The notes beneath the pieces are model-generated. The model did not search any database. It was not told the DNA's origin and worked only from the letters and a program-made list of their open reading frames with translations. Source: Azomonas tarimensis (lineage in GTDB: Bacteria; Pseudomonadota; Gammaproteobacteria; Pseudomonadales; Pseudomonadaceae). From it: a DNA stretch of 64,000 nucleotides. The position numbers were made by a program, and so were the translations under genes. Below, in pieces: positions 53,700 through 62,356 of this stretch (the stretch's first letter is position 1; each line of letters begins with the position of its first letter). The stretch is taken from NCBI RefSeq assembly GCF_042648805.1, contig NZ_JBHRXZ010000024.1, positions 310,001 to 374,000 of the forward strand, read 5' to 3'.

Positions 53700-53844
53700 C
53701 GCAACACCCACACCCCCGGTTACACCTGCCCACCTGGTCTTCACAGATTTTTCACGTCCGCCTTCGTATTCTTTTACCAAGGCCGACGGATTGGCCCTCC
53801 CCTAAGGTTGTTGTTTAGAGCCCGCCTCGCGCGGGCTTTTCTTT
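53700..53844 (+). ncRNA. possible small RNA ending in an intrinsic terminator
   Basis: Intergenic stretch with no credible ORF that ends at a good terminator (53819-53844). Its 3' half looks structured and oddly familiar to me as pseudomonad sRNA of the RgsA/P16 sort, but I could not confirm this. The 5' end is undefined, so the start given is nominal. Confidence 0.3.
53819..53844 (+). terminator. intrinsic terminator
   Basis: AGCCCGC (53819-53825) pairs with GCGGGCT (53831-53837) over a 5-nt loop, followed by a T-rich run. Ends the + transcript upstream, either of the LapA-like gene or of a small RNA. Confidence 0.85.
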
Positions 53845-53867
53845 GCCTTGAATCCGAAGACTCGACG

Positions 53868-54065
53868 TCAATCCCGAGCACTCACCGTTACCCAACGGCG
53901 ACCCCGGCGGATGGTCATGGGCGAACAGAGCTTGGCCTGGTGCAGCGGCATATCGGGAGACAGACCAAGCGCCTCAGGCAGTGACTGCCCCGGCGCAAGA
54001 ATAATCGTCAGGCTCGCCTTGGCGGGCGCCTGGACAGGTACACAGGCTTTCGTTGAAGTCGTCAC
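53868..54065 (-). CDS. small hypothetical protein (GTG start)
   Basis: 65-aa frame beginning GTG at 54065 with GGAG seven bases upstream. Composition is ordinary and contains no obvious membrane helix (MTTSTKACVPVQAPAKAS...). The good ribosome-binding site and the coherent sequence make it plausible, but I recognise no family. Lies between the putative sRNA and the modE region. Confidence 0.45.
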   Translation of the reverse strand: MTTSTKACVPVQAPAKASLTIILAPGQSLPEALGLSPDMPLHQAKLCSPMTIRRGRRWVTVSARD

Positions 54066-54322
54066 ATCGGCTCTCCGTAGCAGTATTGATTCCTGCTAGA
54101 TAGAGCGCTGACGAGGGGATTAGGTTCGACGCGGAAAAGACTTAAGTTGAGCAATCGCTTTCTAGCGATCGCCAGGTTTTGATTGTTCATCTTCCGACAA
54201 AACCACCGGGATTGCGACATAACCAACGCGAGGTACGCCTGGAGCCTGAGCCGCGACAGAGCTTCAAGCCAGCGCCATCCCTGGTCGAGACCTGGAGGAT
54301 CGATATGGTACGGCGATTGCTT

Positions 54323-54348
54323 TTCTATATATATCGATAAATAACGAA
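54323..54348. promoter_or_regulatory. ModE-box-like element upstream of modE
   Basis: Plus strand TTCTATATA, 8 bases, AATAACGAA; read on the other strand the arms are TTCGTTATT and TATATAGAA. This keeps the 9-8-9 layout of the ModE operator that I recall from E. coli modA (ATCGTTATA/TACATAACG). It lies 13 bases before the modE start, suiting autorepression. Weakest of the three boxes. Confidence 0.5.
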
Positions 54349-54361
54349 GCTCGAGGCGGTC

Positions 54362-55126
54362 ATGGCGCTCTCTCACTACCCCAACTCCTCCGTTTCCATG
54401 GAATACAAAAGCCCGGCCCTTGAACATGCCAGACTCCTTCTGCTGGAACAGATCGACCGCTATGGCTCGATAAGTCGCGCAGCCAAGCAGATCAATCTCA
54501 GCTATCGGACTGCCTGGAACAGCGTGGACGCGATGAACAACCTTTCCCGTTACCCTTTATTACGATACTCCGCCATGGGCGGAACCCATCTCACCCGTTA
54601 CGGGCGCGTCCTGGTCGATGCCTGGCGCGATTGGCCGACCGGGGGCCCGCTCGGCGCGACGAAGCACTATCCGGAGATCGAGCGGCAACTGCGCGCCTTC
54701 ATGTTTGGTAGCAACATGCGTAACCATTTCCGTGGCCGAGTCACAGGTATCACGCGCGAAGGCGCGCTGGCCAGCGTAACCCTGGACATCGGCAGCAGAA
54801 TTCAATTGCTGGCGACCCTTTCCGAGGAAAGCCTGGAGGAATTCCGCGTGGACGTAGGCACGGCCGTATTGGCGTTGATTCACCCTGACGCCGTGATGCT
54901 AACGCCAGACTGCGACGTCCGCATCAGCGCTCGCAACCGTCTCAAAGGCAAGGTACTGGACGTGGCACTCGGCCCCGTCAATAGCGAAATCAAGCTGCGC
55001 CTCTCCCCAAGCCGCACCCTGACCGCCCTGGTGACCAATGCCAGCGCCAACGAGCTCGCCCTGAGCGCCGGACAAGAATGCACGGCACTGTTCAAGGCGT
55101 CTCAAGTCATGCTGGCGCAAGCTTGA
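54362..55126 (+). CDS. modE: ModE-type molybdate-responsive transcriptional regulator
   Basis: 254-aa regulator. The N-terminal winged HTH (DRYGSISRAAKQINLSYRTAWNSVDAMN, in pieces, about 32-60) closely follows E. coli ModE, including LTRYG near residue 78. The C-terminal half holds two TOBE/MOP-like molybdate-binding repeats: NHFRGRVTGI... and NRLKGKVLDV.... Binds molybdate or tungstate and then acts on operators. Start 54362 has GAGG at good spacing; 54398 is an alternative. A ModE-like box lies directly upstream. Confidence 0.9.
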   Translation: MALSHYPNSSVSMEYKSPALEHARLLLLEQIDRYGSISRAAKQINLSYRTAWNSVDAMNNLSRYPLLRYSAMGGTHLTRYGRVLVDAWRDWPTGGPLGATKHYPEIERQLRAFMFGSNMRNHFRGRVTGITREGALASVTLDIGSRIQLLATLSEESLEEFRVDVGTAVLALIHPDAVMLTPDCDVRISARNRLKGKVLDVALGPVNSEIKLRLSPSRTLTALVTNASANELALSAGQECTALFKASQVMLAQA

Positions 55127-55172
55127 AGAACCCCTTCGGGACCCGCGTAACACTGTGCGTTTCGCGACAATT

Positions 55173-55198
55173 ATCTATATATTGTAATATACAAAACA
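55173..55198. promoter_or_regulatory. ModE-box-like element upstream of the TonB receptor operon
   Basis: ATCTATATA, 8 bases, TACAAAACA. Each arm matches the recalled E. coli ModE operator arms (ATCGTTATA and TACATAACG) at 7 of 9 positions, with the same 8-base spacer. A possible promoter TTCGCG-N18-TAATAT overlaps it. 172 bases before the receptor start. Confidence 0.6.
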
Positions 55199-55324
55199 TG
55201 AAAGTGACTCGGACCCGACAGGGCTCACCGGGAAAGCTTTCGAACCCTCTAACAACTCATTGTTATAGAAAGACAATTACCAAAAAATCTGCTTACGGAC
55301 AAAATGGCACAACCCATGCTTCAG

Positions 55325-55354
55325 TTTTTGTATATTCATATGAATACACAAAAA
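55325..55354. promoter_or_regulatory. 30-bp palindrome just before the TonB receptor gene
   Basis: Inverted repeat with 15-base arms around CATATG and one mismatched pair (A55332/C55347), flanked by T5 and A5. It ends 15 bases before the ATG at 55370. Shares the 11-mer TTTTGTATATT (55326-55336) with the inverse sequence at 55186-55196 in the ModE-like box, so both may bind the same regulator. Could also form an RNA hairpin in the leader. Confidence 0.6.
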
Positions 55355-55369
55355 ACATGGAGCGCTTCA

Positions 55370-57361
55370 ATGCCAGCCTACCCTACCCTCATCCTGCTCA
55401 CCACGGGCGCCCTGTTCCTGCCAATGCTGGCCCAAGCCCGGACGACCTCGGCCACTGATCTCGGCACTGTCGTAGTCGTGGACAGTCGCGGCCAAGACAG
55501 CCTCGGCGGAACCCACGCCATCAATCGTGAAGAGATCAGAGCCCATGACCGCGAAACCCTCGGCACGGCGCTCGAGTTGCTCCCGGGCGTGACCCTCAGT
55601 CGCGGTGGCGCACGCAACGAAGAGATGGTCCGGGTGCGCGGTTTCGATTTGCGCCAGGTCCCCATCTTTATCGACGGTATTCCTATCTACGTGCCCTACG
55701 ATGGCTACGCGGACCTCGGCCGCTTCACCACTTTCGATCTGGAGCGTGTCGAAGTGGCCAAGGGCTTCAGCTCCATGATCTACGGGCCGAACACCCTGGG
55801 CGGCGCGATCAACCTGATCACCCGCAAACCGCAGCGGGCCTTCGAGGGCGAGGTCGGCGGGGGCCTGTCCTTCACCGATCATGGTGAACGCAACGCCTGG
55901 CGGACCTACGCCAACCTGGGCAGCAACCAGGGCAACTGGTACCTGCAGGCCGGCCTGTCCTACCTGGACGAGGACCATTTCCGTCTGCCCGGCGGCTTCG
56001 ACACGGCGCCCTACCAGGCCGAGGGCCGCCGCCACAACAGCTACCGGACCGACCAGAAGGCGTCCTTCAAGCTGGGCCTGACGCCCAACGACAGCGACGA
56101 GTACATGCTCGGCTACGTGCGCCAGGAAGGCGAAAAGGGCAATCCGCCCTATGCCGGCCGCCTGAGCAGCAGCCGCTACTGGCAGTGGCCGACCTGGGAC
56201 AAAACCAGCTTCTACCTGGGCAGCAGCACCGGCCTGGGCGACCACCGACTGAGATTCCGCGCCTACCACGACACCTACGAGAACTCGCTGTTCGCCTACG
56301 ACGATGCCAGCTACAGCACCCAGAACACCCCGCGCGCCTTCCGCAGCTGGTACGACGACTACAGCAACGGCCTGAGCCTGGAAGACCAGTGGCAGATGAC
56401 CTCGCGCGACCTGCTGCGCCTGGCCTACCACTACAAGGAGGACGTGCACCGCGAGCACGACGCCGGCGAGCCCTGGCAGCGCTTCGAGGACCGCACCCAG
56501 TCGCTGGCCGCCGAGTACAGCCGCGAGCTGAGCGACAGCCTGACTTTGGTGGCCGGTTTCGGCCATGACCGCCGCGATGGCCGCAAGGCGCAGAACTACA
56601 CCGTCTCCACCGGCCTGGTGGACGAGGACGGCGGGCGCAACCACAGCAACAACGGCCAGCTCGGCCTGTTCTACCGGCCGGATGCGGACAGCCAGTGGCG
56701 GCTCAGCGTGGCCCGCAAGAGCCGCTTCGCCACCATCAAGGATCGCTACTCCTACCGCATGGGTACGGCAGTGCCCAACCCCGGGCTGAAATCCGAACAC
56801 GCCACCCACTTCGAAGTGGGCCATAGCCGGGCCCTGGGCGCCGGCTGGCAAATGGATATGGCCGTGTTCCGCAGCCATATCGACGACCTGCTGCAATCGG
56901 TGCGGATCGACGACTCGCGCTGCTCCAGCCCGCCGTGCTCGCAGATGCAGAACGTCGACCAGGCGCGGGTCAACGGCCTGGAGCTGGTGCTGGACGGCCA
57001 GTTCCAGGGCTGGGACATCGCCTTCAACTACCTCTACCTGGACCGGCAGAACCGCTCCGACGACAGCGTACGGCTGACCGACACGCCCCGGCACAAGGCC
57101 TTCGCCAGCCTGGGCCGGACCTTTGGTCCCTGGGAGCTGCTGCTGAGCGCCGATGCCGCCTCGCGCCGCTACAGCTCAAGCGACGGCGTGCAGGTGGCGG
57201 ACGGTTTCGCCGTCTACCGCCTCAAGGGCAGCTACCACTTCGCTGGCGGGCTCAGCCTGAGCACCAGCGTGCACAACCTGTTCGACCGCGAATACGCCTA
57301 CAGCGAGGGCTACCCCGAGCCGGGCCGCACCTTCCTCGTCCAGGCCAACCTGACCTTCTGA
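55370..57361 (+). CDS. TonB-dependent outer-membrane receptor 1
   Basis: 663-aa TonB-dependent receptor. Signal peptide residues 1-23 (ends AQA), TonB box about 30-36 (DLGTVVVV), plug domain with RVRGFDLRQVPIFIDGIPIYVPYDG, and a barrel ending in a terminal Phe (VQANLTF). The ATG at 55370 has GGAG seven bases upstream; upstream frames start inside the palindrome. First gene of a tight array and placed under a ModE-like box, so its ligand may be a molybdate/tungstate chelate. The sequence cannot show the ligand. Confidence 0.9.
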   Translation: MPAYPTLILLTTGALFLPMLAQARTTSATDLGTVVVVDSRGQDSLGGTHAINREEIRAHDRETLGTALELLPGVTLSRGGARNEEMVRVRGFDLRQVPIFIDGIPIYVPYDGYADLGRFTTFDLERVEVAKGFSSMIYGPNTLGGAINLITRKPQRAFEGEVGGGLSFTDHGERNAWRTYANLGSNQGNWYLQAGLSYLDEDHFRLPGGFDTAPYQAEGRRHNSYRTDQKASFKLGLTPNDSDEYMLGYVRQEGEKGNPPYAGRLSSSRYWQWPTWDKTSFYLGSSTGLGDHRLRFRAYHDTYENSLFAYDDASYSTQNTPRAFRSWYDDYSNGLSLEDQWQMTSRDLLRLAYHYKEDVHREHDAGEPWQRFEDRTQSLAAEYSRELSDSLTLVAGFGHDRRDGRKAQNYTVSTGLVDEDGGRNHSNNGQLGLFYRPDADSQWRLSVARKSRFATIKDRYSYRMGTAVPNPGLKSEHATHFEVGHSRALGAGWQMDMAVFRSHIDDLLQSVRIDDSRCSSPPCSQMQNVDQARVNGLELVLDGQFQGWDIAFNYLYLDRQNRSDDSVRLTDTPRHKAFASLGRTFGPWELLLSADAASRRYSSSDGVQVADGFAVYRLKGSYHFAGGLSLSTSVHNLFDREYAYSEGYPEPGRTFLVQANLTF

Positions 57362-57376
57362 TCCGGAGCACTCGCC

Positions 57377-58684
57377 ATGCCTCTCGACATGAATCGCCGA
57401 CGCCTGCTCGGCGGCCTGGCCGGCCTCGGCCTCGCCTGTGTCACGCGCCCGCTGCTGGCCGGCACGCCGCGCGAACTGGTGATCCTCAGCAGCTATCCGG
57501 AACCGGTCATCGCCGCCTTCGAGGCCGCCTTCGAGCGCCTTTATCCGCAGTACCGGATCAACCTGGTCTGGCGCCGCCCGCACGACGCACTCGAGCAGCT
57601 TTCGCAGCCCGGGCAGGGTGGCGTGGATGTCTACTGGGCGGCCTCGCCGCGCACCTTCGAGACCTTGCGCCAGGCCGGCGCCTGGCGGCCGCTGACGGTC
57701 GACCGCGCCGGCCTGCCCGAGCACGTCGGCGCCCTCCCCCTGGCCGGACCGAACCTCCATTACCTGGCCACCGAGATCGCCGGCTACGGCTTCGCCATCG
57801 ATCCACACCAGCTCGCCGAACTGGGCATGGATAAGCCGGCCGACTGGCCGGACCTGGCCGACCCGCGCCTGGCCGGACGCATCGCCCTGCCGGTGCCGAG
57901 CCGGGTCGGCTTCGCCCCGGTGATGGTGGACATCGTCCTGCAGGCCCATGGCTGGGAACGCGGCTGGGCACTGTGGAGCGAAATCGCCGGGCTGTCCTAC
58001 CTGATCGAACGCGGCTCGACCTTCGTCAGCGACGAGGTGGGCGGCGGACGGGCGGCGGTCGGCCTGTCCATCGACTTTTTCGTCGCCTCGGCGATCGCCG
58101 GCGGCGCGCCGCTGGAATTCATCTATCCGGCCCACGGCGGGCTCAATCCCGGCCACGTCGCAATCACCGCCGGCACGCGGGAGCCGGAGGCGGCCGAAGC
58201 CTTCGTCGCCTTCGTGCTGTCGGCAACGGGACAGAAGCTGCTGGCCGACCCGGGCATCCGCAAGCTGCCGGTACGCCCCTCCGTCTATACCGCCCTGCCG
58301 GCCGGCTACCATGATCCGTTCCGCGCCGCAGCGGCCGGCGCCTATGCCTATCGGCCCGATCCGGCGAGCGGCCGCCTCGGGCTGTTGGCGGCGGTGTTCG
58401 AACAACTGCTGGTGAGCCGGCATGCCGAGCTTCGCCAGCTGTGGGCGGACCTGCATGCCCGGGAACGCCGCGAAGGTCGTCGCCTGGAAGCGGTCCGCCA
58501 GTTGCTCGGCACGCCGCCGATCGACGCGCGCCAGGCCAGCGACCCGGCCCTGCTCGCCGCCTGGCGCAGCGAGGCGCAAGGTACATCCCGGGCAGCCGAC
58601 GATCAGCAGCGCGAATGGGCCCGGCAGGTGGCGCAGCGGCAGCGCCAGGCCGCCGCACTGATGGCGGGGATGGCCAGCGCATGA
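57377..58684 (+). CDS. ABC-type extracellular solute-binding protein with Tat-like signal
   Basis: 435-aa binding protein of the family 1 (Fe3+/polyamine, AfuA-like) class. N-terminal NRRRLLGGLAGLGLA looks like a twin-arginine-type signal. Binding domain about 35-330, with an unusual helical C-terminal extension of about 100 residues rich in Arg, Gln and Ala. GGAG lies eight bases before the ATG, and 15 bases separate it from the receptor gene. No permease is adjacent; it may feed a transporter coded further on. Confidence 0.82.
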   Translation: MPLDMNRRRLLGGLAGLGLACVTRPLLAGTPRELVILSSYPEPVIAAFEAAFERLYPQYRINLVWRRPHDALEQLSQPGQGGVDVYWAASPRTFETLRQAGAWRPLTVDRAGLPEHVGALPLAGPNLHYLATEIAGYGFAIDPHQLAELGMDKPADWPDLADPRLAGRIALPVPSRVGFAPVMVDIVLQAHGWERGWALWSEIAGLSYLIERGSTFVSDEVGGGRAAVGLSIDFFVASAIAGGAPLEFIYPAHGGLNPGHVAITAGTREPEAAEAFVAFVLSATGQKLLADPGIRKLPVRPSVYTALPAGYHDPFRAAAAGAYAYRPDPASGRLGLLAAVFEQLLVSRHAELRQLWADLHARERREGRRLEAVRQLLGTPPIDARQASDPALLAAWRSEAQGTSRAADDQQREWARQVAQRQRQAAALMAGMASA

Positions 58685-60039
58685 AATCCGCCCTGCTGCT
58701 GGGCGGGCTGCTGCTGACGAGTGGCATGGCCTCGGCCACGGAGAACGACAGCAAGATCGAACACGCCCTGGTCGCCGCCAAGGCCGTGGCGCGCCAGGCG
58801 CTCGACCGCCCGATGTCCGGGCTGGACCCGGCACAACGCCAGCGCTTCGCCGACGGACGCAGCCTGTTCCGCCAGGTCTGGGTGGTGGCGCCGTCGCGGG
58901 ATACCGACATCGACGGACTCGGCCCGCTGTACAACCGCCCCGCCTGCAGCTCCTGCCATTCGGGCAACGGCCGCGGCCGGGCGCCGGATTCACCCGGGGA
59001 ACGCATGCGCGAAATGCTGGTACGGCTCTCCGTGCCCGGCGCCGGCGACCATGGCGCGCCCCGCCCGCATCCGGTCTACGGCGACCAGCTCAACGAAACG
59101 GGGATTCCCGGCGTGCCGGGCGAAGGCCGGGCGGCGCTGCACTGGCAGACGAGCACCTTCACCTTCGCCGACGGCGAGACCGTCGAATTGCGCAAGCCCC
59201 GGCTCGAGTTTCGCGAACTCGCCTACGGTCCGCTGGATGGCGTGCTGACCTCGCCACGTGTCGGCCCGGCGATGCTCGGGCTCGGCCTGCTGGATGCCGT
59301 GGCGACCACCGACCTGGAGGCAATGGCGGCGCAGCCGGGAGCGGATGGCGTGCAGGGCCGGGTGAACCGGGTCTGGAACGCCAGCAGCGGCCGTCTGGAG
59401 GCCGGCCGCTTCGGCTTCAAGAGCAACAGCGCTGGCCTGCTCGACCAGATCGCCGCGGCCATGGCCGGCGACCTGGGCCTGACCTCGCGGGCCTATCCGG
59501 CGCAACCCTGCACACCTGCCCAGACGGCTTGCCAAGAGGCGCCCGCTGGCGGCGACCCGGAACTGAGCGAGGCCCAGTTGGAGGCCATTGCCTTCTACCT
59601 GGCGCACCTGGAGCCACCGGCCAGGCGCGATCCCGACTCGCCTGGCGTGCGGCGCGGCGAACGCCACTTCCACGCCCTGGGCTGCGCCGCCTGCCATCGG
59701 CCGCAGTTGCGCACCGCCGCGGACGCCGCCTACCCGCTGCTGCGCGACCGCCAGATCGAACCCTATACCGACCTGCTGCTGCACGACATGGGCGAGGGCC
59801 TGGCAGACGGCCGCCCGGACCACCTGGCCGGCCCGCGCGACTGGCGCACCGCGCCGCTATGGGGACTCGGCCAGGTACAGGCCGGGAACGCCGCCGGTTT
59901 TCTCCACGACGGCCGCGCCCGCAGCCTGGCCGAAGCCATTCTCTGGCATGGCGGCGAGGCGCAGGCGGCACGGGATCGCTATGCCGCGCTGCAGAAAGCC
60001 GAACGTGGCGATCTGCATGCCTTTCTCGACTCGTTGTGA
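58681..60039 (+). CDS. di-haem oxidoreductase (DUF1111) family c-type cytochrome
   Basis: 452-aa periplasmic protein with signal peptide (ends ASA, about residue 19). Two c-type haem motifs: CSSCH at residues 89-93 and CAACH near 336-340; the fold belongs to the DUF1111/MauG-like di-haem group. The 4-base overlap with the binding-protein stop couples translation. Its catalytic role is unknown; in this setting it could act on the redox state of a metal complex. Longer upstream frames are shadows. Confidence 0.88.
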   Translation: MKSALLLGGLLLTSGMASATENDSKIEHALVAAKAVARQALDRPMSGLDPAQRQRFADGRSLFRQVWVVAPSRDTDIDGLGPLYNRPACSSCHSGNGRGRAPDSPGERMREMLVRLSVPGAGDHGAPRPHPVYGDQLNETGIPGVPGEGRAALHWQTSTFTFADGETVELRKPRLEFRELAYGPLDGVLTSPRVGPAMLGLGLLDAVATTDLEAMAAQPGADGVQGRVNRVWNASSGRLEAGRFGFKSNSAGLLDQIAAAMAGDLGLTSRAYPAQPCTPAQTACQEAPAGGDPELSEAQLEAIAFYLAHLEPPARRDPDSPGVRRGERHFHALGCAACHRPQLRTAADAAYPLLRDRQIEPYTDLLLHDMGEGLADGRPDHLAGPRDWRTAPLWGLGQVQAGNAAGFLHDGRARSLAEAILWHGGEAQAARDRYAALQKAERGDLHAFLDSL

Positions 60040-60096
60040 CCCCCCTACGGACAAGAAACCAGGCCAACCTAAAACCACGCTCCACAAGGAGAGCCC

Positions 60097-62325
60097 ATGC
60101 CCCTTCATTCACCCGCTGGCCCCCGCTGGCGCCTTCGCCCCTCTGCTACCCTTCTGCTCATCGCCCTTGGCAGCCTCCGCGCACAGGCCGAAGAAGAACT
60201 GCCGCTGATGATCGTCGAAGGCGAGCGTCCCGTTGCGGGCTACCTTCTCGAGACCGAGACACCGGCCACCGTCCATACGCTCGATGCCAGGGCTATCGAG
60301 CGGTTCGGCGCCAAGGGCAGTAGCAATCCCTACGCCATGGTCTGGACCCTGCCGGGCGTGCAGGCACCGAGCATCGATGCCTGGGGCCTGGTCAACCAGC
60401 AGGGCGGCAACAAGGGCCTGCGGGTGCGTGGCGAACGAACCACCCACGGCGCCAACGGCACGGTAGAGGGCATCCCGCTCAATGGCCCGGGCGCTGGTCC
60501 GGGCTACCTGTTCCTGCTCGACGCCGAAAACATCGCGAGCGTTTCACTGGCCCAGGGCGCCATTGCGCCGGACCGCTTCTCGCTCTACGACACCGCTGGC
60601 CAACTGGACACCCGCCTGCTCTGGCCGAAGGCGGACATGGGCGGCACGGTCTCCTTCGGCCTGGGATCGAACAGCTTCAGCCGCCGCTTCGCACGCTTCG
60701 ACAGCGGCTTATTGCCCAGCGACACGGCCTTCTTCCTGTCCGGCTCCAGTACCCAAGCGGAGAAATGGCGGGGCAGCGGTGATTCTCCCGATCGGAAGGA
60801 AACCTTCGCCATCGGCTTGACCCAGGCCCTCGGCGCAGTCGACTTCAAATTGTTCGTCGCCCGCAACGAGATGGACGCCGACAATTACAGGGGCCTGACC
60901 TACGAGCAATCCAAGGACACTTCGCTCTACCGGCGGATCGACTACGACCCCTCGCCCACCGGCAGCACAGCCGCGCAATGGGCGAACTGGCAGGGCTACA
61001 ACCGGCAATCCTTCGAGACCACGGCGGTCCTGTCGCAGATCGGCTATCGGTTCAACGACGACACCCACCTGACGATCAAGCCCTTCTGGAGCGAAGAGAA
61101 GGGCGAGTACCTGTATCCGAATGGCAATTTCGTCCGTCAATGGCTGATCGACCACAGCACCTATGGCGTCACCACCGAACTGCATACACGCCTCGCCGAG
61201 ACACGCCTGACCCTCGGCTACGGCTGGGTGTCGATGGAGCCGCCCGGCCCGCCGACCGCCTGGAAGCAGTACCGGCCGGATGCGAACGGCGGCCTGACCT
61301 TCGCCAACTGGGCGCTGCTGGCCGATGTGACGCGGCGCCATGACCTGCACAACCTGTTCGCAGTCGCCGAGCGCAACATAGGCCGACTGCGAGTCAAGGG
61401 CGGTCTGCGCTACGTGAAGGACATCCTCCCGAGCATCGACTATCACGACAGCACCGGCGTGGGCGACCTGTCCTACGAGGACGCGCTGGAGCAATCGCCA
61501 GGCATCGTCGCGGCGCGTAGCGTAAGGCGTACGGCCATCGAAGAAGTGGCGCCCTACCTCGGCCTGGCCTACCCGCTGAACGACAGAGTCGAGTTCCGCT
61601 TCTCCGCCGGACGCAACCTGGGCAGCCCAGGGTTCGACGCCTTCCAGACGCCAGTGATCAATGGCCTGCCCAAGCAGCAACTGTGGAACGACAGCGAGAT
61701 GGAAATCGCCGACAGCCTCGATATGGGTCTGCGCCTGAGTCTCGGCCGGGGATACCTGGAGCCGCTGCTGTTCTATACCCGCTATGACAACAAGGGGGTG
61801 TCCCTCTACGACCCCGCCTACGGCGCCGCCTATACCCAGAACATCGGCAAGGCTAGGCGCTTCGGCCTGACTCTAGCCAGCGGCTGGCGACTGCGCGACG
61901 ACCTGGAACTGTTCGGCAACCTCACCTGGCTGCGCGCCGAGTTCGCCGAGGACCTGCGCACCGGCGCAAATACCCTCCTTGAAATCCGCGGACGGCAACT
62001 GCCCGACGTGCCGTCCCACATCGCCACCCTGGGCGCCACTTGGACCCGAGGCAGCCTCAGTCTCTCGCCCGTGGCGCAATACATGGGCAAGCGCTACGCG
62101 AATGTCGAGCACACCCAGACGATGGACGCCTACACCCTGGTCAACCTGAACCTCAGCTACCGCGCCCCGACGCCCTGGGGCACCGCGCAAGCCAGCCTGG
62201 CGGTGATCAACCTCTTCGACGAACGCTACATCGGCTTCAACAACGCCAACGAGACCAGCAACGGCAGCAGCTTCTATCCCGGCGCGCCGCGCAGCCTGCT
62301 GGGCACGCTGACCTTCGAATTCTGA
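60097..62325 (+). CDS. TonB-dependent outer-membrane receptor 2
   Basis: 742-aa TonB-dependent receptor, distinct from receptor 1. Signal peptide ends around RAQA (residue 28), TonB box-like EELPLMIVEG follows, plug with NQQGGNKGLRVRGERTTHG, and a 22-strand-type barrel finishing GTLTFEF. Good AAGGAGA ribosome-binding site before the ATG. 57 bases after the di-haem gene. Ligand unknown. Confidence 0.9.
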   Translation: MPLHSPAGPRWRLRPSATLLLIALGSLRAQAEEELPLMIVEGERPVAGYLLETETPATVHTLDARAIERFGAKGSSNPYAMVWTLPGVQAPSIDAWGLVNQQGGNKGLRVRGERTTHGANGTVEGIPLNGPGAGPGYLFLLDAENIASVSLAQGAIAPDRFSLYDTAGQLDTRLLWPKADMGGTVSFGLGSNSFSRRFARFDSGLLPSDTAFFLSGSSTQAEKWRGSGDSPDRKETFAIGLTQALGAVDFKLFVARNEMDADNYRGLTYEQSKDTSLYRRIDYDPSPTGSTAAQWANWQGYNRQSFETTAVLSQIGYRFNDDTHLTIKPFWSEEKGEYLYPNGNFVRQWLIDHSTYGVTTELHTRLAETRLTLGYGWVSMEPPGPPTAWKQYRPDANGGLTFANWALLADVTRRHDLHNLFAVAERNIGRLRVKGGLRYVKDILPSIDYHDSTGVGDLSYEDALEQSPGIVAARSVRRTAIEEVAPYLGLAYPLNDRVEFRFSAGRNLGSPGFDAFQTPVINGLPKQQLWNDSEMEIADSLDMGLRLSLGRGYLEPLLFYTRYDNKGVSLYDPAYGAAYTQNIGKARRFGLTLASGWRLRDDLELFGNLTWLRAEFAEDLRTGANTLLEIRGRQLPDVPSHIATLGATWTRGSLSLSPVAQYMGKRYANVEHTQTMDAYTLVNLNLSYRAPTPWGTAQASLAVINLFDERYIGFNNANETSNGSSFYPGAPRSLLGTLTFEF

Positions 62326-62356
62326 CAACCCCGGCCGCGAGAGCATGGAGACCGAA

